Source of the DNA: Spirometra erinaceieuropaei
Lineage: Eukaryota > Platyhelminthes > Cestoda > Diphyllobothriidea > Diphyllobothriidae
NCBI GenBank assembly: GCA_902702965.1
Contig: CACRXP010000163.1
Location: forward strand, 835,695 to 899,694
DNA length: 64,000 bases
Direction of reading: 5' to 3'
Positions 1 through 13,088 of this stretch are shown here, piece after piece. The translations under genes were made by a program, and so were the position numbers. Position 1 is the stretch's first letter. Every line of letters begins with the position of its first letter. Under the pieces are notes generated by a model, which was not told where the DNA came from, did no database searches, and saw nothing but the letters and a program-made list of their open reading frames with translations.

Positions 1-365
1 TTTTGCTATTCCCCTCGCGTTTCTTTCATGTTACTTCCTTTCCATTTCCTCCATATATATCCTCGGCATGTAAGCAATAGGGATTTCAAAGGTACACACC
101 TAGTTTTCCTGAAATATACTGATACTGATAATATATTCTGTAAAGAATAACTGGAGAAGGAGTTGGAGAGAGTTGACATCCGGAGGAGTTCACGTCCAGG
201 GCCGGGTCAGCGGCGTCTCAAGTGTGTGCCAGGGTCTTCGTGAAAGCGTCCTAAGATGGGCCACGTCTGATTCGGCCTTGAATCTGATTGTTCAGTTAGA
301 AAGCCGAGTGGGCGAATGCCAGAAAGCCTTGGTGCGCACGAGCAGACACTCGCGGAGGCCCAGGG
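1..365. other. Unassigned stretch
   Basis: I see no gene, repeat or RNA that I can support. It is AT-rich for the first 150 bases and then of mixed composition. It leads into the zinc-finger tail of an RTE element and may contain its decayed upstream part. Confidence 0.3.
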
Positions 366-770
366 TTGAGACAGGCGCTCGCAGTAGGGCCACTGCGTAT
401 CCGCCAACTCTCTCATCTCGGGCCCAATCGATTGCGCATCAGCCAGAGCGGCCGTCGCCATCGGCACGCCAGCGCAACGGACTCTGCAGCTTCTGATCTA
501 TCTTCCCGACAGTGCCGTCGTAGATTTACACCACATATCGGCCTGATCAGTCACTTACGAATCCATCGTCCGGAGACCTGCGAACCACTGTCTGCGGCGC
601 CAGCATGCCCCGTCGTTATCCCCTCAGCCGTCCTCATCGCTCTCGCACATTCAGCCATCAAATGCCCTTCCATAAAAACGTGTCATTGTCTATCACCGAG
701 TAAACCACATCAGCACACATACCCCCACCAACACGTACACCAAACATGAACACATCCGACATCACACAAT
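366..770 (+). mobile_element. RTE-type LINE, C-terminal zinc-finger tail (relic)
   Basis: The frame opening at 366 runs to 749 and contains, at about 510-590, a stretch reading CRRRFTPHIGLISHLRIHR. This matches the C2H2 zinc-finger block at the C terminus of the flatworm RTE-like retrotransposon whose fuller copy lies at 15.5-18.5 kb, where the equivalent reads IGLVGHLRRQR at about 18450-18490. The two histidines and the hydrophobic positions are kept, but the first cysteine of the CxxC pair is replaced, so the finger is probably dead. No reverse-transcriptase sequence is recognisable upstream, so this is a truncated 3' scrap of the element. The assignment rests on the motif and on my memory of the family, not on an alignment. 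Confidence 0.5.
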
Positions 771-3546
771 GCAGACACAAATTAGGCCACTCTCACGTAA
801 AGAGGAAGTGTTTTCTTTGGCTCCTTCACATGACCCTTTTGATACTTGTGAGGTCCCAGCAGCTCACCCCCTTTGTAAGCGAGGCTCATGTGTTTGTGGG
901 TTCAAGGTCATGTGCGCGACACGTGCAGACGAGTTGTTTTCAGCCCTGTCAGCCACCTCCCCCAATGTCAGCATCAGCTGGTTGACCGGCCCGAGCAATC
1001 ACTTGGTGCATGGAAAAGGGAAGCGAGGGTGAGGCCGACTCTCAGCACATTTTCCTCGTCGTGAATAATCTGAATCATGTGAGACCATTACGATGCGTTA
1101 TAAGCCGTGGTTTGGAAGGTGGCAAACTAGCGGGGTAACTTTGACCTCACAGTCAGTCCAGTCTGTGTTCGTGCGAAGTGCCCATCGGCGGACTGAGAGT
1201 GAGAATACAATGGCTCCTCCTTAAAGCGGCCCCTATATGGCAATCATACACATGTGAGATCTGAGAAATTCAATCCCCTTGTGGGAAACCTCTGTGTGTT
1301 GTGCGTGAGGGTCAAGTCTTGTATATGGCAAATATAGACGAGTTCTCTATTTTTTCAGCCAGTAGGCCCAATCCCTGAATCAGACATGTGACCAGCGGAA
1401 GCCATGGCCAAAAACACGCAATGTAGCTAGCAGTATTACTTCGCGGCGAATGATTTATGGCCGTAGTCGGTACAGAGGACAATAGCAACAGGCCTTCGTG
1501 TTCTACGTACCTTCGTATCCCTATTTGTGTACCTTTTTAGAAGAGGTTGCCGAAAGCGTCTCAGCCATCATTTGCGACGAAAACAAAGGTAGAAGTGACA
1601 GGCCAGGTACTGTTGTGATCGTGGCTGGTGATATTTTTTCACTGGTTAACCACTACACTGAAGGTAGGTCTCCGCCCTGGATGTGTGCTTACTGCTGCTG
1701 GAGTCTAATTACTGCAATGATGCTATTTGAATTTGCTGAGCCGTGTGTACTGCATCCGATTTTACGCCTTCTGCCTTTCTTTAATTACGGATTCGTCTAG
1801 CTGCCTGAAAGTGTGTCTGTATAATTGTTACTTTTAATTCCAGAAACATACGTTTTGACACGTGAGTACTTACTGACGTCCTTCCCAAAACGAATAGGCT
1901 GGAGAGGTCTCGTTACCTGCAAGACAGCAACCAGTAGGTCAAAGATGGTTTCCCAACTAATAATACCAAAGCATACTTCTTCACTACAAACAGTCTGCTG
2001 TGCTCGAAACTATCGTGGTACACCAAAAGTCATGGTCTGGAAGGTTCCCAACTGACGCGTCAACTCAGACCACACAGTCGGCCCAGTTTTGTGCTTGTGA
2101 GTTGTGTGATTGGCTGATGGATTGAGGCTCAGGCTACGATGGTCCTTCATAATGACGCTCTCTCATAGAGATGCGACCCGAGTCGCTTTCCACTTGTGTT
2201 TGTAATTCCCGGTGCGTGCGTTTGGGTGGCCAGGTCGCGCGTGTAGAGCGCCCAGACGCTTTCTCCAGTTCTGTCAGCCACTGCGCCCAGTCCCTGCGCT
2301 CGACTTCTGACCGGCTAAGACAGGTGCCTGGGAGTGGGAAGAGAGAAAGTAAGGTCGAGTGCCACAGCACATATTCCTGACTGTAAACAATCTGACGCGC
2401 TTGAATCTATCACGGTGGGCTAAAAGCCGCGGCTTTGAAGGTTGTCAACTGGTTACTCTTGGTTATATCATCCTTTGGAGCGAGAGTAGGTGATAACGCT
2501 GATGGAAACTGTTGTTTTTGGCTATTGTTGGGGTGACTACGGTCTGTGGATCCCCATGTGAATCAATTTTGACTCTGGAAGTGAGATTTTTCTTTGTTCT
2601 GGTCGGCGATTTTGTTCGTGCTACAATGCAGTTAGCATTATTCGCACGGTCGTTCGAATTCATTTGTGGATTTGGTCAAACCTTTCTTGCATTTTTTGGC
2701 ACCAGTGGTCTTAGCCTCCTTTGGAGAGGTAAACTTTTTGTCCTTCAGCCGCTCCAGCTCATCGACCTTCTTCTGCAGTTGCTGAAATTTTAGTATGGGA
2801 TGAGTGCATACTGATCAGCGTCCGTCCTTATACTCCACTTTATCTACTTTGGCCAGACATTTAGTCGCTTTGCTGGGAATGTGTTGCTTGTGCAGTTGTA
2901 GATAAGTCGCCCACGTGGTTGAATGTGTCGAGATCCGAACAGAACATATTCGTAGGCCCACAAATGAATCGATCTTGTTCGATTAAAAGCATCGGTTTTA
3001 GCGCTGGCATTGGGTGGACAATTGGTTAAGGAATTAGGCATGACTGGGCGAGACCGCAAGCTGAGTGATGTTAGACTAAGTTAACAAACAAAATAGTACG
3101 AGAAATGAATCGATATGAGGTAGAGGGGCAAAGTGGACCGCTGTGCAGTAGTAAACATCCTTGGTCATCCAGATCCAAGCACAAGTTGGGAGGCAGTTCG
3201 AAAACGGATAAAAGCCAATAAATAACGAACGAACGAACAGACGAAGCCAGCTACATGCTCAAAAACGTGAAACACATTGCGATAAAAGACCGTGCGCAAA
3301 GACACAAAGTTCGAGGACAAAAGGATAAAAATGACCATTTTTTACCTTCCACGGGACGCTATTTTATACAAGACCAAGGAGTGAGTTTTGCTACTGCTTG
3401 TCAATGATAGGCTGTATCTGCCGAATTTGTTTACACTAAAATACTTGCTCGTCCTTGGTATGTCTTGACCCCACTACATGGCAATTCAACCATCGCAAAT
3501 GATGACGTCCACATAGGGCCTCACGGAATAGGCGCAGCACCGGTGA
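771..3546. other. Unassigned stretch with a weak repeat echo
   Basis: No gene is supported. A segment at about 1615-1680 containing CCACTACAC resembles, on the opposite strand, a segment at about 3640-3720. It may be an old dispersed repeat. Short tandem GAAC-like units occur near 3228-3240. The reading frames here are short and resemble nothing I know. Confidence 0.3.
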
Positions 3547-3585
3547 CTTGCGCAGGATGCGCTTGCGCAGGATGCGCTTGCGCAG
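3547..3585. repeat. 15-bp minisatellite, 2.6 copies
   Basis: The unit CTTGCGCAGGATGCG occurs perfectly at 3547-3561 and 3562-3576 and partially at 3577-3585. It is a short, perfect tandem repeat. Because the period is divisible by three, any frame across it repeats a five-residue unit. Confidence 0.9.
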
Positions 3586-3728
3586 CGCCTTTCGCACCCT
3601 CTCCTGGCTCACCCACTTGGATCTCATGACAAGAAAATGTTATGACGACTGGAAGGTGGCCGCGGGTGTAGTGCCTAATCAAGCTAAACACTTCGTCCGA
3701 CGTGTCACACACGATCTGGCACTCACAG

Positions 3729-3880
3729 CCTGTGCCGGACTTTCCTGAAGGCGGGTCGGATCCCTCAGCCGTGAGACTGTTATAGAGGCGAATAAAGAAG
3801 GATCCATTGTAGGCCGACTCTCGGTCCCGAGAAGGACCGAGTTATCCCGCCGATTGGAAACCTCGCAAGCCACAGCCATT
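3729..3880 (+). repeat. R1 dispersed repeat, possible tail fragment
   Basis: The phrase CCGAGTTATCCCGCC at about 3837-3851 and its neighbours (GACTCTCGGTCC upstream) match the end of the R1 copy near 60035-60090. Only the 3' part of the repeat is recognisable. It could also be a separate short repeat that happens to lie next to R1 at 60 kb. Confidence 0.35.
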
Positions 3881-4739
3881 AGTCAGTCATGGTAGATTCA
3901 AGCGCATCAGGTTTATTGTAGTGTGAGATGCGCTGATTTGCCGAGAATATGTGCTCCCGGTATCGACCCTTCTCTCGCTCTCTGTCCTTATCTGGCCTTC
4001 TTCCTTCTTCCCTGCACCGATCGAATGTCCGAGCCTGTTCCTCAAATGGGGTTGCAATTGGGTTAAGTGGCCAACAAGACTGCACGGTCTGTCTACGTGT
4101 GCCACAGACATCATGATATCCATTTAATGGGCCAGACATCGAATGGTTTGCTTTCCACACTTGCATGATGTGTGGGTTCTTTTACGCGCCCCCTTGCCCA
4201 CTACAGCGACCTTGAGAAGCTGAGTTACATACTTGCCTCAGAAGTGGTGCATAGTGTTTTGCTGAAGGTTGTCGTGTACGCGCGCACTGTGAGAGTGCTC
4301 ACGTGCAAGCGGGATGAAGTATGGTGAAGGGGACGGACTGTGGTAATTCAGTAAAGATCTTCGTGGATGTGCATTTAACCAAACAGGCCCAAGCGATGAC
4401 CGACTGTCCACAGATTGCGTGGGCAGGCGGGATGGGAGTGATTGCGTATCTTTACGCTCCTGGAGCTGGTTTGCCGGTCGCACTGCGGTGCATTCCCAAA
4501 TGACTGAGAAGGGTGATTTGCGGTGTGGAGAGACGACCACAATAGAGACAGGTTTCGACTGGGTTTGCACTACCGGTGGAGTTGCTGCTGGTGGTAGGAC
4601 GGTATCCTACTAAGGCAGCTAGGATGAAACCAATTCAGGTTCTTTGTACGGGTTTGATAGACTGTCTACGTCCCCGTCCGGCACATGAGCGTTGTCAGGG
4701 CGGGGGATCGATAAAACTTTATTTTCTCATTTAAACAAA
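3881..4739. other. Unassigned stretch
   Basis: Frames of about 60-110 codons exist on both strands (for example minus 4238-4570), but none shows a family motif and their lengths are expected by chance. No repeat in the rest of the window obviously matches. Confidence 0.3.
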
Positions 4740-5025
4740 GTTTATGGCGATCTTAAACTGGTCCTAAAGCCGGGTTAAGCCTGAATGCTTTGGAGATCCC
4801 ACTTGAAGTTTTGTTGTCAATCTTGACGTTTTTTGACGTTGTAATGCCCAGGTAGGCGAATTAGTCCACGGATGTGAGGAGACCACTCACATTCATCCTG
4901 AACCTGTTGTACCCATCAGATAATGATGGTTGATGCATAAGCACAATAGTCTCCCTACTGATGGTAAGTCCGAAGTTCGAGCAGTCGGAGACAGAGAGGT
5001 CTATACTTCGCTGCATACCCGCTTC
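4740..5025 (-). mobile_element. RTE-type LINE, reverse-transcriptase fragment
   Basis: On the minus strand the translation includes MQRSIDLSVSDCSNFGL, then VLMHQPS, then FAYLGITTSKNVKID. This is the stretch just after the catalytic FADD box and through the YLGS-type palm/thumb region of the RTE reverse transcriptase (compare 17620-17880 and 52286-52600). The FADD box itself is missing: the match stops near 5025, where an unrelated sequence with a GTAC tandem run begins. The 3' end fades near 4740. It is a short internal fragment, unable to act, and one of at least five RTE pieces in the window. Confidence 0.75.
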
Positions 5026-5034
5026 CGTCTTTGT

Positions 5035-5051
5035 GTACGTACGTACGTACG
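5035..5051. repeat. (GTAC)n microsatellite
   Basis: Four tandem GTAC units abut the 5' side of the RTE fragment. The motif is self-complementary. Confidence 0.85.
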
Positions 5052-8000
5052 GGATTGTTTTCTTATCCAGAAGATTGAGGTCGGGGACCTGCCAGATAAC
5101 ACGATCACACGTGTGGCTTGTGAACCATGTAAGCATGGGTGATGCAGCCTTCACGATTAGCCTTCCGGGTCGTGTTGTGTCAGGCAAATTGTTTAATTTG
5201 GACAAGGGGACTGGGGCTACTCCGTCGTATGAGTATGCTTTAACCATTCCAGCAAAATGTCAGTCCCATTCAAAATGGAAAAAGTGCTAGACCGTTCTGA
5301 GCAATATGAGTGTTTGCGGAACAAAACGGCAAAAAAATAACGGCAGAAATGAAGGGTAGTACAGCACCTCTCTGGAGACTTGCTTGAAAAACTGCTCCAA
5401 GGGTCCTTAAAACCTTCATATTTGCTCGCTGGGCAAAGGTATTGTAAATACCCTCTCTTACCAATCCGGAACTTAATTGGATCGTTGTGCTGAAATTCCG
5501 TCCAAACGCAAGCTGCAATTTTAAAATGTGCACTCAATTTCATTGTTTATAACCATATTTTCCCAAAAAACAAGATCCTTTAGACGGCATGCTAAAATGA
5601 CCTTTTTATGGACCATCAAAATTGCCAAACTCGGAACGCTGCACTTTAGCAATCCCATTTTTTGATATTTGGACTGCTGAAGGCCTTTGTGCGTTTCCAG
5701 AGTGAAGGCGACGACTACCATACAACTTTTTCTTCCAGAGAAGTTAGTCGTATCCTCACCCGCATTTCTGTCAGCAGGTGGAAATACGAAAAATCGGAAA
5801 GCAAAAGTCTTGACTGAGGTAAACATATTGCAAGTATATCAATAGGATGACGTCAACTACATTTTGACCGCTATCCACTGCGAGATTCTTCTAGCCGAGT
5901 GAGGCACCGTGGTTATGCGTGTCGTAAGCCAGTTTTACATTTGTCTCTGGCTTGCATTGAAAAATTCGTAATTTGTGAATCACAAACTGTAACTTCCCTC
6001 CCTCTTAATTTAAATGGCGTATTTTGTAAACGAATATATGCAAATAGATTTACTGTCCCATGTGCACTCGTAAACACAAACCGTGTACACTGGCAACATG
6101 AAGGCCATTTTCCGTCATGGTGTAAATAGGAGAAGGTGGAACCACGTTCCGTTGCGTGATCATACATGAAAGGAACCGCATAGGGCGTTCCCGAGGTTGC
6201 TTACTTCGACTCTCAATACTGTGACATTCAACTCTCTCTATGGCACTCTCATGGACATGAGACGGAATATTTAACTTTCTCCGTCACTGCGTCCGAGACC
6301 GCCTCCGGTCGTCCTGAATCACTTTTTTCATCGAAGGCAGGTTGGTGAGGCATGAGGGCGTGCGGTAAGTGCTGCGCAAATCCACTGCCACCATAAATTA
6401 ATTCACGTCCAAGTCGCTATCCTGCGCCCACCACGCTGAAGGCACACCGTGGTCATCGTCGTTACCGACGGTCGAGCTTCCACTATTGACACTAAGAGAA
6501 TCTGCCTTCTCTACCATCTGGCTACTTGCTACGGCAGGCAGGAAACGGTCTAAGGCCATATGATTCGAATTATGATCAGACACTCCGTCAAACTTCTGAC
6601 TGCACATGTTGGCCCCCCTGGTAGCCAGTAGAAGGATTAAAATCAAAATGACTATGTGCTATACTGTCTAGCTGCTTACTACGGTATGGTTACCTCTAAT
6701 ATTTGACTTCAAGCAGAAGGAGTTATGCGAGTGGTGTCAACAATACTCAGGAACAGGCAAAAACCAGGCTTGTGAAATTATGTCGTTATCTAAACGATAT
6801 AAGTAGCAACCGTATAACAATAAATTACAAGGAACGAATGTAGGTTTCTTGCCAATTAGGACCTCTCTGGTCTTCCCTCTTAATTTACAGATCACAGGCT
6901 TTCTCGACTAGCTAGGTTGCGGTTCATACACTTTTGTATCCTCTCGGCATAGTCCTTCCAACCAAGGGCTAGAATAGAGGTCGCCTGCTAAGCCGGGGCT
7001 GGTCTACCGTTGCAAAACAAAATCCTAGGTGGGTTCCATGCGCCACCCGTCATCCAGCCAATCTTTTCATTGATCGCCAGATAAGAATCTCTTAATGTCA
7101 AGTTGCTCACTTCCTCGCGAGAAACTTTCCCCACCCTAGTTGTAAATGTTCCTTTAAACTGCCTCAAACGTCGAACACAGTTGTGTGTTGGCTTGTTTTA
7201 TACACCGATATGCATATAGTTGTTTGCAAAACCCATAAAATCCCACTCATGCAAAAAGCCTGACGCTGCGCTTTACTCCCTTCGCAATACATCCTGATTT
7301 GGTTAGCGTGCAGTACCAACAGAATACAAAAAGTAGACATAAACGCGTGTTTATGTTTATGTTTCATCCCAAGCAATAACCCACACACGACTCGCAGTAT
7401 CCTCTAACGTATATCTTCATGGATGTTCGTTAATAGCACTCTGGCCGTCCTTGATGTTCCTTTTCTAGTTATAGTGCATGCTAAGCCAAGGCATCCTTTT
7501 GGCGCAAAAGCAAAAAGAAAAATTAGTCCACGACGTTTCGATCGCAAATGAGGGTCATAACGACATTTTCGAATGCACTAGCCCGCGAGCTAAAGGATGG
7601 TCAGAATTTAAGGAGCCTATGCAGACTAGAAGAGACGTTCAGAGGCGTCTCGGATATTGTCCTGGTCCGAATAGGGCGGGGACGACCTAGTGTAACCCTT
7701 AAGGCCGGCAGGCCAAGACCGTGTTTACCAACATGGTAATTTTTTTCCGATTGGTACCGAGTCGAAACATCAAGCGGCATCATTAGGAGCTTAAGAATGA
7801 GATATACCGAGCAGTAGACGTTTCGCTTTCTTTTCTTAGCGCCCTTCACAAGGTAAAATTCTCGTCTCCCAAATGTGGTTGAATCTAACAAAAGCCCTGC
7901 CATCACACCGGGTCTGGAAAATCGTTGGCTTAAAAGTTTTAGTTCACATGAGAACTTAACTCACGTTACTAACTGGTGATCACGCAGCCTTGCACATGTG

Positions 8001-8289
8001 ATACTGTTGCTCGATGCCATATTTGTACTTTGTTTGTTTGTTTCTAATGGCATTTGTTACCGGCATACTTATTTTTACAACAAGGCGTGCTCTCTCAGTC
8101 TACTTACAAATGTTTTTTCAACAGAAATATTGCACAGTTTGCATGGAGTTGTCGAGAGCAATGACCTGTACCGATTACTGAACCGAACCACATATAAAAA
8201 TGACTAGATGAAAGTGCCAGAGCTCAGACCATAGGGATTTCCAGCTACATAATAAACAGAAAAAGCAGTAAATTCGGATATTTCCCATC
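5052..8289. other. Unassigned stretch with a possible PLE scrap
   Basis: No gene is recognised. On the minus strand near 7520-7545 the sequence GATCGAAACGTCGTGGACTA resembles the 3' half of the hammerhead-like ends of the PLEs (compare minus 63040-63080), but the CUGAUGA half is not recognisable. Minus-strand frames at 5217-5826 are open for about 100 codons each without a known motif. Confidence 0.3.
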
Positions 8290-9669
8290 TTGCTTAGTCA
8301 TTTATTCTTTGTTTATATTTCAAAAGGATTCTTTCCTGAAACATGGAAAACGTCAATTATCATTCCCGTCTTCAAGTCAGGATCTCGGTCCGATGTTAAT
8401 AACTATCGGGGCGTGCACAAAATGCCCTCTATAGCAAAGCTTCTTGAAACGATTATTTTCAATGAGATTCTTGACTTCTGTCTAGCTAATCGGCTTCTGA
8501 GCTCTAGTCAGCATGGATTTTTACCTGAACGATCCTGCGGAACATGTTACTTGGCTTTTCTTAATCTAATCACTTCTCTTCGTAATGAGCGGCAGTCAGT
8601 GGCAGTTATTTACTTTGATCTTAGCAAAGCCTTTGACAAGGTGGCCCATAGACGTCTTTTAGTAAAACTGGAAGCCCTCGGCATCCGGCCGCCTCTACTC
8701 GACTTCATCAGGTCTTATCTGTCCAACCGATATCAGAAAGTCATGGTCAGTAATAGCTACTCGACACCTCACTCGATCACGAGTGGCGTACTTCAAGGCA
8801 CGATTCTGGGTCCGCTACTCTTCCTTCTGTACATCAATGATATTTCGACTGAACTCGGAAATTCGCAAACTTTTACTTATGCCGATGACCTCAAGTGTGT
8901 TTACTCATACTCTAAGGACACCGCAAACGTTTGTGTTGAAAAACTTAATGCCGATTTACTACGCTTAAGCAGATGGGGTTCGACATGGCAGATGGAGTTT
9001 TCATCATTCGAGTGTAGTTTCATGTCTTTTGGTCCTGCCAAACTTCCTGGCCCCATAATTTTTCAGAATAACCCACTCTCAGAATGCCTCACCATAAAGG
9101 ACCTAGGTCTAAGTTATACAAATAAGCTTGCTTTATCACCTCATGCAGATAGAATCTCTGCCAAGGCCGCGCAGATATGTGGATTCATATCGCATAATTT
9201 TTTCCTTCCGGAAATGAGGCTAAGACTTTATCAAATGTTTGTTCTTCCAGTCCTCGAATACTGCTGTCATTTCTTTGGTTTAATGAACGCCTGCGACCGT
9301 AATAAAATCGAAAATGTTCAGAGGGTTTTCACCCGGAAACTGTTCTCTCAAGCTTCGTCCAGTATTTCTTATACTCAGAGATGTCAGCTGGCGAATATGA
9401 AGTTTTTGCGGGTTAGAAGACTCGAAGCTGACCTTTGCTTCCTTTTTCGCATCAACTCTAGCTCCAGTCTTCCGCTCATTGACACTCTCACTCCGAGAGA
9501 TCGGTCTTTTGCCCCGCGCAACTCCTGCATGGTGATTCCGCCGCCTCTTTGTACTACATCTAATCGCTCCCCCTTTTTTGCTTCCAAATATGCTTTACTT
9601 TGAAATAATCTTCCGCCTGAAATCAGATCATCGCCTAAGTTACTGGTATTCAGGTCGAAAGTACGCTAA
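8290..9669 (+). CDS. Jockey/CR1-like LINE reverse transcriptase, 5'-truncated
   Basis: This is the only long intact frame in the window: 437 codons from a TTG at 8290 to TGA at 9601, with a further in-frame extension to TAA at 9669. Reverse transcriptase blocks appear in order: VFKSGSRSDVNNYRG (about 27-42), GFLPERSC (about 76), YFDLSKAFDKV (about 108-118), GVLQGTILGPLLFLLYIND (about 166-185), TYADDLK with the catalytic YADD at 8878-8889, then thumb sequence and EYCCHFFG (about 322). It would copy element RNA at a nicked chromosomal target. The start is a truncation point, not a real initiator: the endonuclease and RT N terminus are absent. After the TGA the sequence reads NNLPPEI, where related LINEs usually have WNNLP, so the stop replaces a tryptophan codon. 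The exact clade is unsure. Confidence 0.9.
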
Positions 9670-10491
9670 ACCTTACGCCGGAAAGCATAAAGACGCTGTT
9701 AACCGTCTCATTCCCGAACACTCGGATTCTTGACTACGAGAAGGGTCCTTCTGGGATTTAGTGGTAGATCAAGTGGTAACTCTTAATTATATCATTAGAA
9801 ACCCCTGTTTTGAATTGGTTTCTAAATCCTCTGCTATCACTTCTCCCCCATAACGACAATTTTCGCGGTTTTTGATGTCATCTCCCGCATTCCGACCTCA
9901 TGCGGTCTGTCGACGCTCACGGCGGAACCCTCAGTATTCACCGTCTACTAGTAATTTGGTCTTACCTCCCTTCCCCACTGATCGGCTGAGCTCGAAGCAT
10001 GCTGTGGCCGATCGCATCTGGGTTCCTCTCGTCTGGCCTCTTTGACGCGAATAGTCTCATGCGGCGTATCAATCCGGCCCAGACGATGTCAATTGTGAAT
10101 CCCGTATACAATACCACATGCAGGCCAGTCCTGTCTGACCCGCATAAGTACTCCTCAAGGCTGAGATTTATTGCTACCCTGACGATGACCGACAACAATC
10201 CGTTATATACCGCCACCTACAGGCCAGTCCTGCTCGCTTTTTTCTGTCATTATTTTTATTGAGGGGTTTTTTCTCCTGTAAAATTAATCCAATCATTTTT
10301 AACTTTTTGTATGGAGTTTTTTTACCCCTCACTAATCATGTTTCTGAATGGACTACTAATTCAGAAACTATGAATTGCATTTTGTAAAGATTCTGCCTAC
10401 TTCGTCTAAAATTCGCATGTAAATTTATTTTAACTTGCTTTGATGGGACCCCGGCGGGTCTTTAATAAAAATTATCTATCTATCTATTTAC
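9670..10491 (+). mobile_element. 3' region and tail of the 8.3-kb LINE
   Basis: Downstream of the RT frame there is no further coding signal. The stretch ends in TTTAATAAAAATTATC followed by ATCT repeats at about 10468-10491. A polyadenylation-like AATAAA plus a short terminal microsatellite is the usual 3' end of CR1/Jockey-group elements, so I place the element's end here. A separate repeat could be embedded between 9750 and 10300, and the boundary was not confirmed against another full copy. Confidence 0.55.
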
Positions 10492-12643
10492 TGATAGAAT
10501 GCCTGCACGGAAAGGGCAGGAGAAGCTTTCACGTAGGCAATGCAATTCGGGCGTCAGTTCGGCCGACGCAACACTCTCCTAACTACAAAATTCAGTCGGT
10601 CCACTATCCAGAGAACGGACAGTTTACTGTTCTTTAGGTCAAACTACGCGCCAGTGCCGGGCTGGGTGCATTTGCACCTTCTTGGGTTCCTTGTTCTCGT
10701 TTAAATTTCCTCCATACTGCCTGGTCAATGCAACCCTTTGGACGACCAGCGTCCCAAATATTTGAAGACAAACTCTACCTGAATCTGCTCTCGGGAAAAT
10801 TTCCAGATGTTTCTCTGGAAAAAACCGTTCTGTTAATCTCCCTAGTGCAGTATGAGAAGTCATCGAGAATTTTTCCCAAACTACTCAGCAGGCGGTTTGA
10901 TAATGCCGTTTATATGGAAACCTTGTCTATAGGTCTGTTTACACCATAAATCCTTCTTGAGTTGCGGTAAATATCATAGCCATTATCAAAATAACATTGC
11001 CGTTTTGTGAATAAGGAGTTTTCAGTCACTCAGTACTAGAAGCCTGTACCGTCTAAACGCCACCTGAGTCTTCTGCTCCCGGTGGGACTCGATAAGGGTT
11101 TGTGTTAGGACTAGTGCTCATTATTTGTTACGTCGCCGACGGGGGGTTACAAACTATTGCCTCGCGTTTTTTAAGAAAGGGGAAGAACCACGAGTATGCC
11201 CGAGAAGACTTGGTCCAAGTTGCTATACGCACTGGCCAATAGGATTCCTACAATTTATATTCCGTTCCCTCGTAGGGGCCACTGTTCCAATTCAACCCTC
11301 AGGGGTCCTATATAGCGACGAATAAGGGCACTAGTCAATACAATACAAATAAAGCCGGCTGCCCTTAAGCGACTTCTCCAGGGGCACCAACGCCGGACGC
11401 TCCACCTGCCAGACTAATCATTATCTGAGTGCCACCAGTATCGAATACAGGGTTTTCGTAACCTTCTTCTAACAGTGAACGAAACTTGGCTGTATTGAAG
11501 GCTATTGTGAAGTCAAAGAAGGAAACTGCACATTTTTCACTGACATGTACAATTGCAGGAAGTTCAGCTGAATGTGGAAGTCTTTCTGATCAAAGAAAAA
11601 TAAACGAAGGTGATTAGCAGTTTGAAGACTGGTCTTCTAAGTTCTCCAAATCCATTCGAAGCCGCCATTTTCCACTCATTGCTCAGCACAGCGTGGCTAT
11701 GGTGCATTTCTGATGGTTTTCGCAAGCCAAAAGACACTTTGCAGTTGACAGACTTCTACTTCCCTTGGAAATTGAGCTAAATTGTAAACCAGAAAGCAGA
11801 AGGGAGACGCTGGGAGATCCGCTGTTGAGTCCAGATCCTCTATGCCGTGTTATGCAGCAGTACACAATTGGCGAAACACGTGTCTAGACCTGTTTTGGCA
11901 GTATGGTGAATCAATTAATGAAGAATAGTCCCAGTTTTTTTAGATTGTCAAACCTTCTTCTAAAAATCTTGTGTTAGCACGTTTCTCCCTCGGTCATTTG
12001 CACCCTATCTGACCTTTCCATCCGGTCTTCATGCTTTCCATCCTACTAAATAGCCCTACATAGCATCATTGTTCGCAGAACGGCAGCGTATGTACGTTAA
12101 TTGCTCTCTTAAATCTACTCCAGATATTAGTCAGAGGCGCAGAAAGGCTCCCTTTTACAAAAAACGTCTGCCAGAGAATACGCAAAAGTCTTTTTTCTGC
12201 GCTTGCTCTTCTGTTCCAATTCCACTCATTACGCCGATAGGTTGTCGTTTTCTGGCCTCCAAAATTTCGCTTGCTGGAGTATCTGAAGCCCCTCCAGAAT
12301 TATTGATCGTAACACGGCCAGTGGTTGGGAGTATTTCCCGCCTCATTCCAAGACATTTAGTGCATTATCCACAGAAGTTATCCTGCGTGCAGCTTTTGCT
12401 TTGTCTACTCTATGCTTGGGGTAATTTGCCATCGGAATGCTGAACGCAGGTGACCGCAAAAACAGAATCTACTGGTAAGATGAGCTTATTTAAGCGAAAG
12501 CCCAGCTGACTCGCATTTTGTTCCTGCCACTTTTGGGGTTTCGTTCGCCTTTTGAATTCGTAAGTTTAGGGAAACTGTGATAAGTATCGTCCGGTCAGTC
12601 TTTCAGATCACTTGAATCTTTTCAAAGATAAACTCCTACCTGT
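10492..12643. other. Unassigned stretch
   Basis: No known protein motif, RNA or internal repeat found. The longest frame, plus 12069-12443, is 124 codons and featureless. Confidence 0.3.
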
Positions 12644-12666
12644 CTGCTGCTGCTGCTGCTGCAGCA
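12644..12666. repeat. (CTG)n microsatellite
   Basis: Six tandem CTG units followed by CAGCA, so the 3' edge can pair back on the run. Confidence 0.9.
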
Positions 12667-13088
12667 AAGAACAAAAACTACCGAGATGCTTTACCGATTA
12701 CCGTCACGTTTTCCGGTTGTTCCTGTCTTCGCACAAACGTCCTGGCCACTGGAAGACAAGCGAAAGGAAACAATTATTGTGAGCACTCAAAAGGGAGTTG
12801 GTAAATATTGGTTCACGACTGTCACAATAACACGGAGGTGAAGCCGTTTACCGAATCTGGTGCAAATGGTGGCAAGACGACTCGTCAGGAAAATAGGAAA
12901 ATTACTCTTGACGCGGATGTTCGAACACGCGGCAGGAGCAGTAACAGTAGAGTATACTGCCAACTTTCGGGTCGTCGTACACACGGTAGGCCTTCTCACA
13001 CCCTGAAGTTTGACGATACCGAAAGTCTCGAGAGAAGTGAGGACTGTTTTGGTCATGGTATTCCGGCATGTTGTGCATCGACAAGCGT
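12667..13088. other. Unassigned stretch
   Basis: An open frame with basic, serine-rich sequence covers 12808-13119 on the plus strand. It resembles nothing I know and may belong with the unidentified coding-like block that follows. Confidence 0.25.

Noticed and set aside
1498..1800. 100-codon open frame as a gene
   Set aside because: Part of it is echoed by a decayed repeat on the other strand near 3640-3720, and no motif is present.
7750..7800. GTCGAAACATCAAGC as a hammerhead 3' half
   Set aside because: Cleavage triplet is changed and no matching 5' half was found nearby.
9601..9669. TGA read as tryptophan (recoded genetic code)
   Set aside because: That code is known from flatworm mitochondria, not nuclei, and other stops occur freely in these decayed copies.
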